The position numbers and the translations under genes are program-made. A model generated the notes under the pieces. It saw nothing but the letters and a program-made list of their open reading frames with translations, was not told the origin of the DNA and did not search any database. Below are positions 8,637-17,341 of a stretch of 64,000 bases of DNA, piece by piece. Positions within the stretch are counted from its first letter, which is position 1. Each line of letters starts with the position of its first letter. Where the stretch lies: assembly GCF_000220505.1 (NCBI RefSeq), contig NZ_AFPJ01000043.1, forward strand, positions 62,001 through 126,000, in the 5' to 3' direction. This DNA is from Microbulbifer agarilyticus S89 (lineage in GTDB: Bacteria; Pseudomonadota; Gammaproteobacteria; Pseudomonadales; Cellvibrionaceae).

Positions 8637-10436
8637 ATGAGCGAAGCGCTAATCATTCTCGATCCAGCAGCAGAAAAAAGCCTGCAGCAGCAAATCCGCG
8701 AAAAGCTAATCCAGGGCATTCTGTCCGGGAGTATTCCTGCAAGCCATAAAATGCCCTCTTCGCGCCGTATGGCCGAGCAGTTGGGGGTGGCGCGCAACAC
8801 CGTGGTGCTCGCCTATCAGCAACTGGTGGACGACGGCTTTCTGGTAACCCGCGAGCGCAGCGGCTTCTATGTCAGTGATACCCTTTCCCAGCAGGGGGTA
8901 ATCAGCCACGGCGCCGGTGAGCCCCAGCGGGATGACGTTGATCGCAGTTTCTGGCGCACGCACTGTAATGCGGTCTCGGTAAGCCGTCGCGCGCTCAAGG
9001 CCCGCCCGGCCAACTGGCTGCAATACCCCTTTCCCTTTGTCAGCAACGAATATGACCCGCGCCTGTATCCGGGGCCGGAGTGGCGTGAGTGCACGCGGGA
9101 TATTTTTACTGCGCGCGAAGTGGCCCAGTGGGCAACCCTGGGCAACAACGAAGATGATCGTCATCTGGTGGAGCAAATCTGCACGCGCTTGCTGCCGCGT
9201 CGGGGTATTTATGTGGAGCCCGGGCAGATCTTGCTGACCTGTGGCATGGAGCAGGCCTGCCATTTGCTGGGCGAGCTGTTACTGGGGGACCAGCGCAAAC
9301 TTGCCCTGGTGCAACCGGTTGCGGGTGAGACCGGCGAAATTTTTCGTCGCACCGGTGCGCAGATGTTGCCCCTGGTGCAGGACGCCGATGGCCCCCTGCT
9401 CGACCAGAACCTGAAACAGGCCGACTGCATCTACCTGCAGCCCAATGTGCACAACCCCACGGCGGTGACCTGTAGTCTGGAGCGTCGCCGCTTGTTGCTG
9501 AAGCAGGCGCGGGAGCAGGGCGCGGTGGTGATTGAGAACGACTGCGACCACGACTTCTGCTATCACGGTAACCCGTTGCCACCGCTGAAAGGTATGGATG
9601 GCGGCAGCTCGGTCATCTACCTCTATCAGTTCCCCAAAATTATCGATCCGGGTATGCAGCTGGCCTTTGTCGTCGCGCCCAAGCCGGTGATCCAGCGCTT
9701 GCGTGCATTGCGCTACACCCTGCGCGAGCGCGTACCCGCTCTCAACCAGCGGTTACTGGCAAAATTCGTGGCCGCCGGGCATCTTGACGCGGCCCTATTT
9801 AAAATCACCCAGCAGTTAAAAGAGCGGTGGACCGCGCTGGGCGAAGCTCTGATGTATCACCTGCCGAAACTGAAGGTCCGGCGTGCAAGCTGCGGTACCG
9901 CCTGCTGGCTGGAACTGCCACCGCATATCGACGGCGCACAGCTGCAAATTAGCGCGGAGAAGAACGGCCTGTTATTGGAGGCTGTCGGTGATGGCCGCGC
10001 GGTGCGGCTGGGTTTCTCTGCTATCGATGCAGACAAAATTGAAGGTGGTGTGCGGGTACTCGCACAGCTGATCAATGGCGAACTGCAGGCAGAAGAAGAA
10101 TCGCTGGCGAATACTGCGGGCAGGCGCTTGAGTGCCAGCGACCTCCAACGGGAAATGCCCGGGGCGATTTTTCTCGGCACCAATACCCTGGGTGAATCCT
10201 ATCGCATCGAGTTGAAACCCGACGGCACCATGCTGGGTTACTCGCGCAATGATGTAGAAATGGATGAGACGGATACCGGGCGCTGGTGGCTCGATGGCGA
10301 CCAGTGGGTGCGTCAGTGGCGCAGTTGGTCGTACGGGCGCAAGGCAAGCTTCCACGTGGTCACCGATGGCCACCGTATCAAGTGGTTTAGCCAGTGTGGA
10401 AAACTGATTGATACGGCGGTTATTGCCAACGAGTAA
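8637..10436 (+). CDS. MocR-type transcription regulator with an extra C-terminal domain
   Basis: 599 residues in three parts. Residues 12-80 form a GntR winged helix (KMPSSRRMAEQLGVARNTVVLAYQQL). Residues 130-480 form an aspartate-aminotransferase fold with the PLP lysine at 334 (QFPKIIDPGMQL) and NPTAVTCSLERRR. The usual EDDYD motif is altered to ENDCDHD (300-306). Residues about 495-599 are an added domain with a lipocalin-like pattern (DGTMLGYSRN, DTGRWWLDGDQWVRQW, CGKL) absent from typical ~470-residue MocR proteins. It should control the adjacent MFS, hydrolase and TonB receptor genes in response to PLP and an amino ligand; this is inferred from proximity. Confidence 0.9.
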   Translation: MSEALIILDPAAEKSLQQQIREKLIQGILSGSIPASHKMPSSRRMAEQLGVARNTVVLAYQQLVDDGFLVTRERSGFYVSDTLSQQGVISHGAGEPQRDDVDRSFWRTHCNAVSVSRRALKARPANWLQYPFPFVSNEYDPRLYPGPEWRECTRDIFTAREVAQWATLGNNEDDRHLVEQICTRLLPRRGIYVEPGQILLTCGMEQACHLLGELLLGDQRKLALVQPVAGETGEIFRRTGAQMLPLVQDADGPLLDQNLKQADCIYLQPNVHNPTAVTCSLERRRLLLKQAREQGAVVIENDCDHDFCYHGNPLPPLKGMDGGSSVIYLYQFPKIIDPGMQLAFVVAPKPVIQRLRALRYTLRERVPALNQRLLAKFVAAGHLDAALFKITQQLKERWTALGEALMYHLPKLKVRRASCGTACWLELPPHIDGAQLQISAEKNGLLLEAVGDGRAVRLGFSAIDADKIEGGVRVLAQLINGELQAEEESLANTAGRRLSASDLQREMPGAIFLGTNTLGESYRIELKPDGTMLGYSRNDVEMDETDTGRWWLDGDQWVRQWRSWSYGRKASFHVVTDGHRIKWFSQCGKLIDTAVIANE

Positions 10437-10467
10437 CTGGGTCGACCAAGGTGGTTAACCCAGTTTT
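10435..10467 (+). terminator. Probable terminator of the MocR gene
   Basis: 8-bp stem AACTGGGT / ACCCAGTT around a 15-nt loop, closing on a short T run, overlapping the MocR stop codon and 18 nt before the end of the convergent MFS gene. Confidence 0.6.
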
Positions 10468-10484
10468 GACGAGCCGAGTGGTGG

Positions 10485-11759
10485 TTAGCCCGGCTGGCTT
10501 GAATGGTCCAGCCGGCTTGCGGCGGGAATGGCGATCAGGCAGATGCCCAGAATGACCGTGGCCAGGATAATCAGCTGCGCGTAGCCACCACCAGCGGTGA
10601 TGAAGTACCCGGCAAATAATGGCCCGCAGGCGAGCCCTAGCTTGGATGCAAACCCTGCAAAGGCTCCCATCTGGCCCGCACTGTCAAAGCGCGAGGCAAT
10701 GGTCAGGAAATAAGGTACGCAGAACGCCCAGGTAATGCCCGTAACCACGTTGGCGACAATAAACATCGCGCGCACATCACTGAGCAAGAACAGCAGTAAC
10801 CCGACCAGCGTAATTACCAATGCCGCCGCCAGCGGCTTCGCCAGCGGATATTTTTGCCCGGTCACTGCGGCAAGTAGGGCACCGCTGATGGCGATCAGGT
10901 TGGCCCAGAACAGCGTCTGGCTGATAAACCCAAGCGGCAGTGCATAGGTTTTCCCCAGGTCAAAAATAAACGCGAACAGGGCCATATTGGCGAATTGAAA
11001 GCAGAACAGCGCAAGCAAGGTAATTGCGATGGGGAAATACGCGCGTGCGGTCCTGGGCGATTGGGGGTGCGACTCGACTGAGGCTTTGGTTGCGCTTTCG
11101 CGCGGCAAAGGATAGTCCGCGATAAGCGGCAGCATCAGCAGGGTAATTACGCTAAATGTGATCAGGGCATAGAAGGGCACGTAGGTGCCGTGCTCCACCA
11201 CCAGCGCCGGCAGGAATCCCATGCCAATGGCACCACCGGTGTATTGCACCAGCAGCACCATGCTGTAGCTGCGGCCCGCAATGCCGCTGCGGGCAATGAC
11301 CGCAAACCCCAGACCGACCAGTGCACCGCCGAGAATGCCATGCACCAGGCGCAATGGAATCAACAGATCCAAGTTGGCCAGCTGGATGGTCAACACATCC
11401 ATTCCGATCGAGCAGCACAACAGGATCACCGCCGCACGTTTCCAGCGCGGGATATGGCGAATCAGCCAGGAAACCCCAAATGCTCCAATAACCGCACCGA
11501 TGGTGTTGGCAAAGGTAATTTGCCCCGCCTGCTCCGCACTCAGTCCCGCACCGGCCATCAAGGCGTCCACGATGACCGGAAAGATGTTGACGTAGTAGAG
11601 CCCCGCTGAGGACAGGAATGCGAGAAATACACTCGCCACCCAACCGTTGCTCGCGAACCGGCCACTGGCCATTCCGAGTTGCGCTGCGCTGCTGTCTGGC
11701 AGCACGCCGCCGCCACTGTCGGAAGCGTCAGTTACTGCGCTGTTTACTGGATCTTGCAT
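10485..11759 (-). CDS. MFS transporter
   Basis: 424 residues, about 12 hydrophobic segments, with GGALVGLGFAVIARSG and typical small-residue packing of major facilitator permeases. The N-terminal 35 residues are polar and cytoplasmic. Transcribed away from the nitrilase-family gene and towards the MocR gene. The substrate is not evident from the sequence; context suggests import or export of the compound handled by the neighbouring hydrolase and TonB receptor. Confidence 0.88.
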   Translation of the reverse strand: MQDPVNSAVTDASDSGGGVLPDSSAAQLGMASGRFASNGWVASVFLAFLSSAGLYYVNIFPVIVDALMAGAGLSAEQAGQITFANTIGAVIGAFGVSWLIRHIPRWKRAAVILLCCSIGMDVLTIQLANLDLLIPLRLVHGILGGALVGLGFAVIARSGIAGRSYSMVLLVQYTGGAIGMGFLPALVVEHGTYVPFYALITFSVITLLMLPLIADYPLPRESATKASVESHPQSPRTARAYFPIAITLLALFCFQFANMALFAFIFDLGKTYALPLGFISQTLFWANLIAISGALLAAVTGQKYPLAKPLAAALVITLVGLLLFLLSDVRAMFIVANVVTGITWAFCVPYFLTIASRFDSAGQMGAFAGFASKLGLACGPLFAGYFITAGGGYAQLIILATVILGICLIAIPAASRLDHSSQPG

Positions 11760-12027
11760 GCCTGCTCCGGTGCGTCATTGTTGTTATGGGTGTATGTCTA
11801 TCTGCCTGCATTGCTGTCGCAGTCAGGCCCCGGATCAAAACTAACTTATTACATCGCTATCCATAGTGCCAGATTGGCCCTGTCGTTAGAGCCAAAAGCC
11901 GCATTTCCGGGGTAAACGGGCTTTGGACTCATCCCATGCGGCCATCTGGCCCTATAGCGGCAGTGCCACATACGCCAGTATGGCCCCAGGCAATATGAAC
12001 AAGACTGCACAACCAGGAATCGGTGTG
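11760..12027. promoter_or_regulatory. Divergent promoter region, MFS / nitrilase-family genes
   Basis: About 270 nt without a gene. It contains several CCAG..TGG half-site pairs (for example GCCAGATTGG at about 11871-11880 and CCAGTATGG at about 11975-11983). Such sites, and an ACTGG palindrome ahead of the TonB receptor, could be MocR targets, but the match is loose. Confidence 0.4.
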
Positions 12028-12882
12028 ATGAGTAGCAAACCCAATACGTTCGGGATAGCCGCGCTGCAACTGAAGCTTGAAGAAACAGATAATCTGGAGC
12101 TGCTGCTGCAGAAAATCCAGCGTACCAAGCTGCGCTACCCGTGGGTAAAAATGGTTGTGTTGAGCGAGCTGGCGCTGCGCGGCGTCGGTGCCCAGCACGC
12201 CCGCGAGCTGCCCTCCGCAGAGGAAGAGGCATTCTGTCGCGCCGCCCGTGAATTAGGCATCTGGCTGATCCCGGGTTCCATGTATGAAAAGTGCGGCAGC
12301 GCTGTATTCAATACCACACCAGTAATTAACCCGGCGGGTGAAGTGATTGCCCGCTACCGCAAGATGTACCCCTTCCTCCCCTATGAAAAAGGCGTGACCG
12401 CTGGCGACCAGTTTGTGGTGTTTGATGTGCCGGAAGTCGGCTGTTTCGGTGTGTCGATCTGCTATGACATGTGGTTCCCGGAAACCACCCGCGCCATGGT
12501 ATGGCTGGGCGCAGAGGTGATTATTCACCCCACCAAAACCGACACCATCGACCGCAAGGATGAGCTCTCCATTGTGCGCGCCAGCGCAACCATGAACCAG
12601 TGTTACATCGTCGATGTGAACTCCGCGGGCACCCAGGGTGTGGGCCGTTCCATCATCGTCGGCCCGGAAGGCGAGACGCTACATGAGGCCTCGGTAGAGG
12701 AGGAAGTCATCGCCTTCGAAATTGACCTGGACAAAGTTACCGGGGTACGCGAGCGCGGCATGAAGGGCCTTGGTCAGACATTAAAGAGTTTTCGCGATGG
12801 CCGCGTGCACTATCCTCAGTATGAGGTGGGTGCAGTGTCACCTGCGCTGCAGCGCCTCGGCGAGCTAAAGGTACCGGATTGA
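12028..12882 (+). CDS. Carbon-nitrogen hydrolase (nitrilase superfamily)
   Basis: 284 residues from the ATG at 12028, which has AGGAA 9 nt upstream; ATG at 11995 is possible. The Glu-Lys-Cys triad is readable: LSELAL (Glu), RYRKMYPF (Lys) and SICYDMWFPE (Cys). The extended loop FPETTRAMVWLGAEVIIHPT is typical of amidase/carbamylase branches rather than true nitrilases. It hydrolyses a non-peptide C-N bond in the cytoplasm; the substrate is unknown. Placement between MFS and TonB receptor genes, under a MocR regulator, suggests breakdown of an imported amide or N-carbamoyl compound. Confidence 0.9.
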   Translation: MSSKPNTFGIAALQLKLEETDNLELLLQKIQRTKLRYPWVKMVVLSELALRGVGAQHARELPSAEEEAFCRAARELGIWLIPGSMYEKCGSAVFNTTPVINPAGEVIARYRKMYPFLPYEKGVTAGDQFVVFDVPEVGCFGVSICYDMWFPETTRAMVWLGAEVIIHPTKTDTIDRKDELSIVRASATMNQCYIVDVNSAGTQGVGRSIIVGPEGETLHEASVEEEVIAFEIDLDKVTGVRERGMKGLGQTLKSFRDGRVHYPQYEVGAVSPALQRLGELKVPD

Positions 12883-12946
12883 GTGCCGGACTGAGACGGG
12901 CGCGCGCGACACATGAATCGAATCCATTCTCACAGGATGCGTAAAA

Positions 12947-12975
12947 ACTGGACCAGTCGTTATAGACTAACTGGC
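12947..12975. promoter_or_regulatory. Candidate MocR operator upstream of the TonB receptor
   Basis: Perfect 11-bp palindrome ACTGGACCAGT (12947-12957) and a further ACTGGC half-site at 12970, 23 nt apart. MocR-family regulators commonly use ACTGG/TGGAC-type repeats. The position, 110-140 nt before the receptor ATG, suits a promoter element. Confidence 0.45.
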
Positions 12976-13084
12976 ACTAGGTTGGGGTCAGGGTCCGGAG
13001 TTAAAAAATAACCACAACAAAAGCCGGCGCTGTTTGGCCAGCAAAAACAATTCAAAGAGAGTTCCAAACCTAGCAGAGGGCACC

Positions 13085-15535
13085 ATGAAACATACAATCA
13101 AGCAGAGGTTTACCAAATCCACGCTGGCCAGTGCGGTCGCGGCCGTATCTGCGGGTACGTTATTTGCGGTTCCGCAAATTTCCGTGGCGCAGGATGCTGA
13201 AGCGGTGGAAGAAATCATCGTTACCGCAACCCGTCGCGCGCAGAGCGTGCAGGACATTCCCTACAATATTTCTGCGGTTGCCGGTGATGAGCTGGAAGCA
13301 AGCCAGATCACCGATGCTGCAGAGATGATGCGTGGCGTTCCCGGCTTGACCGTTGTGGATCGCGGCTACCGCAACTCGGGTACCGTCAATGGTGTGATGA
13401 TTCGTGGTGTGAATGTCGATAGCGGTTCCAATGGTGACGTTCCGCTTTCGGCGGTACCTACCGTTGCGACCTATGTGGACGATACCCCGCTGTACGCCAA
13501 CTTCGTGCTGAAAGACATCGAGCGCGTGGAAGTATTGCGTGGACCTCAGGGCACCCTGTATGGATCCGGCTCCCTGGCGGGCACCGTGCGCTACATCATG
13601 AACAAGCCGAAGCTCGGCGAGTTTGAAGCAACCGTGGGCAGCAGTTTCAGCCAGACCGAAGGTTCCGACGGCTTTAACATGAATAGCGACGCGCTGATCA
13701 ATGTACCGCTTGGGGACAATGTGGCACTGCGTGCAAACGTGGGCATGATCGATAACGACGGCATCGTCGACTACACCAATGTGTATGAACTCGATGCACA
13801 GGGCGCGCCTGTCGCCGCCGGCGGTGATATCGCCAACGGTGCGCCGGTATTCCGCAGCGTGGAAGACGCAGATACGGTGGAAATTAGTTACGCCCGCGCG
13901 GCACTGCTGATTGAACCGAATGACCAGTTGAGCGTACAGCTCTCGCATCAGATGCAGAGCGATGAAATTGGCGGGCGCCGCCAGGTTACCCGCGGCACCA
14001 ATTGGGTCAGTGGTGAAGAAGAGTTTTACGATGACTATGAAAACGGTGCGGTAACCCTCGAGCCCTCCGAGCGCGACGTCTCCCTGACTTCGCTGGAAAT
14101 CTCCCTGGATATGGGCTTCGCCACCTTCACCTCCAGTACTTCCAGCTACTCTCACGACGGCATTGCCATCAGTGATAACTCCGGCTTCTACGCACAGAAC
14201 GGCTGGTTCGCGAACTACTACGGCGGTTCCCCGCGTCCGCTGGCACAGGCCGAGCGCTTCTACGATGACAGCGCACTGGTGCAGGAAATTCGCCTGGTTT
14301 CCAATGGTGACAATGCAGTCGATTGGGTAGCCGGTTTCTTCTATATGGATCAGGACAGCAAGGCCGGGCAGAACAGCTATATGCCGGGTTGGGCAGCCTG
14401 GGCAGCAGAAGCACCATCTCAATGGTTAGTCGCGGATTCCGTTAAAGGGGATTTTGAATTCTATGGCGGCAATGTTCAGGATCAGGACTTCTACTTCCGC
14501 CGTAACCAGAAGTTTACCGATGTGGCTATTTTCGGTGAGACCACGTTTAACTTCTCCGACACCCTGCGTATGACCCTGGGCCTGCGCCACTTTGACAACA
14601 AGCTAACAAATGATTCGGTACTGCAGCTGCCGATCTGGCCGGAGCCTGAAGAAGATACTCGCGCGAGTTTCACCACCGAGGATGACGATACCTTGCTCAA
14701 GGCTAACCTGTCCTGGGATATGAGCGAGAGCACCATGCTTTACGCAACCGTCTCCGAGGGCTATCGCCGCGGTGGCGCCAATGCGGTGCCGCTGATGGGG
14801 AACTTTGCCGAGAACCCAGCGTATCTGGAATATGGCGCAGACCAGGTTTTGAACTACGAACTGGGTGTTAAGGGCACGACAGATGCAATGCGCTATACCG
14901 TGTCCCTGTTCCGCATGGACTGGACCGACCCCCAGCTCAATACCGCCACTACTAACTGGGGCTTTTTCGCCGCGGTTAATGGCGATGAAGCGCGCACCCA
15001 GGGCCTCGAAGTGGAGCTGAATGGCGACCTGAGCGAAAGCATTGGCTATACCTTCGGTTATGCATTTGTCGATGCTGAGCTGACCAGCGATTTCTACCAG
15101 CCCAGCGGTAACTGGCAGGGCAGCGGAGACTTAGGTGAGTTTATGGTTGCCGAGTCCGGCACCACGCTGCCCGGCACTGCCGAGCACACCATGTCACTCT
15201 CTCTGGATCACACCACCACGGTGGCGACGGATCTGACCCTGGTATCGCGCCTGAGCGGTTACTACCAGTCGGAAACCACCAACGCCATTGGTAGCGGTCG
15301 GACCTTTACCGAGTTTGATGGGTTCCAACTGTGGAATGCGAGTAGCACGCTGGTGGCCAACGACTGGGATGTCACGCTGTTTGCGAAGAATCTCTTCAAT
15401 GAAGATGGCGTAACCGGTGCCCTGACCGAAGCACACATGGGCACGGACCCGGCCGAAAACTTCTATGGTAATGCGTCAAAAGACTACATCAGTCTGCCAC
15501 GCACCCTGGGGGTTTCCGGGCGCTATCACTTCTAA
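13085..15535 (+). CDS. TonB-dependent receptor
   Basis: 816 residues. Signal peptide about 1-35, a TonB-box-like EEIIVTATRR just after it, plug domain (RVEVLRGPQGTLYGSGSLAGTVRYI) and a beta-barrel ending in GRYHF with a terminal Phe required for outer-membrane insertion. It resembles the receptors of sphingomonads and alteromonads that pair with small-molecule pathways rather than SusC. The chosen ATG at 13085 follows AGAGGG. A terminator follows directly, so it is transcribed separately from the sulfotransferase gene. Confidence 0.95.
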   Translation: MKHTIKQRFTKSTLASAVAAVSAGTLFAVPQISVAQDAEAVEEIIVTATRRAQSVQDIPYNISAVAGDELEASQITDAAEMMRGVPGLTVVDRGYRNSGTVNGVMIRGVNVDSGSNGDVPLSAVPTVATYVDDTPLYANFVLKDIERVEVLRGPQGTLYGSGSLAGTVRYIMNKPKLGEFEATVGSSFSQTEGSDGFNMNSDALINVPLGDNVALRANVGMIDNDGIVDYTNVYELDAQGAPVAAGGDIANGAPVFRSVEDADTVEISYARAALLIEPNDQLSVQLSHQMQSDEIGGRRQVTRGTNWVSGEEEFYDDYENGAVTLEPSERDVSLTSLEISLDMGFATFTSSTSSYSHDGIAISDNSGFYAQNGWFANYYGGSPRPLAQAERFYDDSALVQEIRLVSNGDNAVDWVAGFFYMDQDSKAGQNSYMPGWAAWAAEAPSQWLVADSVKGDFEFYGGNVQDQDFYFRRNQKFTDVAIFGETTFNFSDTLRMTLGLRHFDNKLTNDSVLQLPIWPEPEEDTRASFTTEDDDTLLKANLSWDMSESTMLYATVSEGYRRGGANAVPLMGNFAENPAYLEYGADQVLNYELGVKGTTDAMRYTVSLFRMDWTDPQLNTATTNWGFFAAVNGDEARTQGLEVELNGDLSESIGYTFGYAFVDAELTSDFYQPSGNWQGSGDLGEFMVAESGTTLPGTAEHTMSLSLDHTTTVATDLTLVSRLSGYYQSETTNAIGSGRTFTEFDGFQLWNASSTLVANDWDVTLFAKNLFNEDGVTGALTEAHMGTDPAENFYGNASKDYISLPRTLGVSGRYHF

Positions 15536-15565
15536 GCCTCATCGTTGTCTCACCGTGTGACACTT

Positions 15566-15590
15566 AGCCGGCCTCTGCGCCGGCTTTTTT
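15566..15590 (+). terminator. Rho-independent terminator of the TonB receptor gene
   Basis: AGCCGGC, CTCTGC loop, GCCGGCT then a run of six T; 30 nt after the stop. Confidence 0.9.
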
Positions 15591-15659
15591 ATGCCACAAA
15601 AACCGGTACACTCAAGCGATAAGGTGAAAAAACTCAATACTATTCAGGCCGTGGATACT

Positions 15660-17294
15660 ATGCAGACCGTGGTTGAACCCAACACTGAGGCCAAGCAAGC
15701 GTATATTCGCGCTCGCCAGTACTTTCGCTCCGGGAACCTGCGTGCCGCGCAGGATGCCGCTGAAGAAGTGGTCCGCCATTCTCCCGCGTTTGCCAGTGGC
15801 CGCCGCCTGTATGCAGACATATTAATCGGCCTTAATCAATTTGCGGCTGCGCGCGGCCAGCTGGATAGTGCGCTGCAGGCATTTGCGGATCAGGTTGATC
15901 GCCGTCGCCCGATCCTGCTGCATAAAGCCATCAGCTTTGTGCGGGAAGGCGACCTGGCGGGAGCACTCGCGGTGCTCACCACTAGCGACCTGGAGCCCGT
16001 AGAAGCCCTGGACGCAGCCCTGCTGTCCCAACTCGGCTATCTGTTGACCCTGTGTGAGTCCCACGATGCTGCGCTGCGGGTATTTGAGTGTGCGCTGGCC
16101 GGGCAGCCCGACGATCCACTGTTTTTGTTTAATTGTGCGGCGGCAAACCGTGCTATGGGTAACCTGGCGCGCGCGGAAGAACTCTACGATCGCGTCCTGT
16201 CATTGAACCCGCAAGACTGGGAGGCGTATAAGAACCGCTCCGACCTCCGTAAGCAAAATCTGCAGCGCAACCATGTTGCGGAATTGCAACAACAGCTTGC
16301 CCTGTGCGATTTGCCAGATGTGGCCAGAGTGCAATTGCAGTTTGCCCTTGCCAAAGAATTTGAGGATCTGGGTCAGCATGCGGAGAGCTTCACGGCACTG
16401 CAGCGAGGCTGTGAGGTAAGAAGAAAATCGATTGATTATGCGGTCACTGATGACCTGTCGATTATGTCGGACATCGCCGCGCGCTTTACCCCGGATTTTT
16501 TGGCGGGCGCTGATGTACCGTCAGATTTCGGCAAAGAAATTATTTTTGTTCTTGGCATGCCGCGTACCGGGTCCACGTTGCTCGACCGCGTACTATGTGC
16601 ATCCGGAGAAGTGGTTTCGGCTGGTGAGCCGGATACCTTTGCGCGCTTATTGCTGCAAGAGGCCGCCAATGTGCAGGGTGCCGACGGCGACAGTGCGCGC
16701 AATATAATTTTGCAGGCGGGGGAAAGTCTTGATATGCATTTCCTGGGCCGTGCATATGTGCAGCAGCTGCGCGCGCGTGCGCAGCTCGCGGGCGGCCGCC
16801 GGATTATCGACAAGAACCCGATGAATTTTCTCTATCTGGGCTGGATTGCCCGCGCGCTGCCCGGTGCCAAGATTATTCATCTGTGTCGCAACCCTATGGA
16901 TACCTGCTATGCGGTGTACAAGACGCTGTTCAAGACGGCGTATCCGTTTTCCTACAGTCAGTCGGAGATGGCGCAGTACTACGGCGGCTATCATCAGCTG
17001 ATGCAGCACTGGCGGGATACCCTGCCAGAGCGGATTATCGATGTGCATTACGAAAGCCTGGTGAGCGACCTGCCGAGTGCCGGGCAGGCGCTGTATCGTC
17101 GCTGTGATCTGCCTTGGGATGACGCTGTTGCGACCCGCTACTACAAGGCGGGCAAAGGCACTGCGACGGCGAGTGCGGCGCAGGTGCATCAGCCGGTCTA
17201 TCAGACGTCCCTCAACAAATGGCGTAACTACGCGGCGCAGTTACAACCAATGCGAGATATCCTTGTGCAGGCGGACATTGCTGTAGATAAATGA
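15660..17294 (+). CDS. TPR-containing sulfotransferase
   Basis: About 544 residues. The first half is helical TPR-like repeats (for example FLFNCAAANRAMGNLARAEELYDRVLSLNPQDWEAYKNR). The second half is a sulfotransferase domain: 5'-phosphosulfate loop FVLGMPRTGSTLLDRVL, and the 3'-phosphate site HLCRNPMDTCYAVYK. Transfers sulfate from PAPS to an acceptor. Bacterial TPR-sulfotransferases often sit beside TonB receptors; the acceptor is unknown. Start is uncertain: ATG at 15660 is preferred because ATG 15591 lies in the upstream terminator, and GTG 15624 is also possible. Confidence 0.87.
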   Translation: MQTVVEPNTEAKQAYIRARQYFRSGNLRAAQDAAEEVVRHSPAFASGRRLYADILIGLNQFAAARGQLDSALQAFADQVDRRRPILLHKAISFVREGDLAGALAVLTTSDLEPVEALDAALLSQLGYLLTLCESHDAALRVFECALAGQPDDPLFLFNCAAANRAMGNLARAEELYDRVLSLNPQDWEAYKNRSDLRKQNLQRNHVAELQQQLALCDLPDVARVQLQFALAKEFEDLGQHAESFTALQRGCEVRRKSIDYAVTDDLSIMSDIAARFTPDFLAGADVPSDFGKEIIFVLGMPRTGSTLLDRVLCASGEVVSAGEPDTFARLLLQEAANVQGADGDSARNIILQAGESLDMHFLGRAYVQQLRARAQLAGGRRIIDKNPMNFLYLGWIARALPGAKIIHLCRNPMDTCYAVYKTLFKTAYPFSYSQSEMAQYYGGYHQLMQHWRDTLPERIIDVHYESLVSDLPSAGQALYRRCDLPWDDAVATRYYKAGKGTATASAAQVHQPVYQTSLNKWRNYAAQLQPMRDILVQADIAVDK

Positions 17295-17301
17295 CGGACA
17301 T

Positions 17302-17330
17302 AAAAAATGGCAGCCGAGGCTGCCATTTTT
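17302..17330. terminator. Bidirectional terminator between sulfotransferase and M1 peptidase genes
   Basis: AAAAAATGGCAGCC, GA, GGCTGCCATTTTT: an 8-bp stem with A run before and T run after, between convergent stops at 17294 and 17342. Confidence 0.93.
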
Positions 17331-17341
17331 CAATCGGATAT

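Noticed and set aside
13034-13084. Longer TTG start of the TonB receptor at 13034
   Set aside because: The 17 extra residues push the signal peptide inward; AGAGGG precedes the ATG at 13085.
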